A stretch of DNA of 5,148 nt. Source: an uncultured Verrucomicrobiota bacterium (lineage in GTDB: Bacteria > Verrucomicrobiota > Kiritimatiellia > RFP12 > UBA1067). This document shows positions 5,033-5,148 of this stretch, in pieces (the first letter of the stretch is position 1; each line of letters begins with the position of its first letter). The DNA lies in contig CAMPAA010000218.1 in the NCBI GenBank assembly GCA_946631345.1, forward strand, positions 1 through 5,148, read 5' to 3'. Below the pieces are notes generated by a model that was given only the letters and a program-made list of their open reading frames with translations, was not told the origin of the DNA and did not search any database. The position numbers and the translations under genes were made by a program.

Positions 5033-5148
5033 TTATGCGCGCTCCGCCTCCAGGGCTCGAGCCAACTGGTCGGGGCAGGAGGTGCCGTTGCGACACTGGA
5101 TGCCCTTCAGGAGCGAGACAACTTCCTCGACCTTTCGTCCGACGACGA
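5033..5148 (-). CDS. C-terminal fragment of an unrecognised protein (partial, runs off the right edge)
   Basis: The minus strand is open from the window edge for 37 codons to a TAA at 5035-5033. The visible tail begins VVGRKVEEVV and ends QLARALEAERA. It looks like ordinary protein, with an amphipathic helix (VEEVVSLLKG), two cysteines six residues apart (C18 and C24 of the fragment) and a charged C-terminal helix. I do not recognise the family. The stop lies 12 bp before the sigma factor start and in the same reading frame, so the two are separated only by TAA and four codons. This suggests the gene is the upstream member of the sigma-kinase operon. The fragment is short and GC-rich, so a chance open frame is possible. 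Confidence 0.5.
   Translation of the reverse strand, partial: VVGRKVEEVVSLLKGIQCRNGTSCPDQLARALEAERA

Noticed and set aside
1..5148. CRISPR array, tRNA or rRNA genes
   Set aside because: No regularly spaced short repeats, no tRNA cloverleaf or CCA end, and no conserved rRNA stretches were found by reading both strands.

Overview
The window looks like a piece of chromosome from a moderately GC-rich Gram-negative bacterium, most likely of the PVC superphylum (a Kiritimatiellota, Lentisphaerota or Verrucomicrobiota type). This is an inference. It rests on an ECF-like sigma factor overlapping a membrane Ser/Thr kinase, a secreted protein built of BACON-type repeats, and a canonical TATAAT promoter with Shine-Dalgarno sites rather than Bacteroidota-type signals. 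Everything I can support as a gene is on the minus strand, so the window reads from right to left.

Right part (5148 to 3382): the last 37 codons of an unrecognised gene, then a sigma-70/ECF-type sigma factor, then a Hanks-type Ser/Thr kinase with one C-terminal membrane segment. Sigma and kinase overlap by 23 bp and are probably translationally coupled, forming a signalling and transcription-control unit.

Middle (3381 to 3027): about 355 bp without a convincing gene, but full of signals. It has a minus-strand promoter with a perfect extended -10 (TGCTATAAT), a nested 111-nt imperfect inverted repeat that can fold into one long hairpin, and a second 15-bp hairpin whose 3' arm contains the ribosome binding site of the next gene.

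Left part (3026 to 1): a small protein with an R-x4-H motif (RNALLH) that suggests a HEPN-like fold, followed 14 bp later by a long secreted protein. The latter has a signal peptide, a divergent N-terminal region, a Pro-rich linker and at least seven BACON-like beta-sandwich repeats with a regular tryptophan pair; it runs off the left edge after 836 residues. The start of this gene is visibly poorer in GC than the sigma/kinase unit.

I see no rRNA, tRNA, CRISPR array, transposase or integrase. The most interesting parts are the structured leader between kinase and HEPN-like gene and the unusual pairing of a HEPN-like protein with a secreted repeat protein under one apparent promoter.
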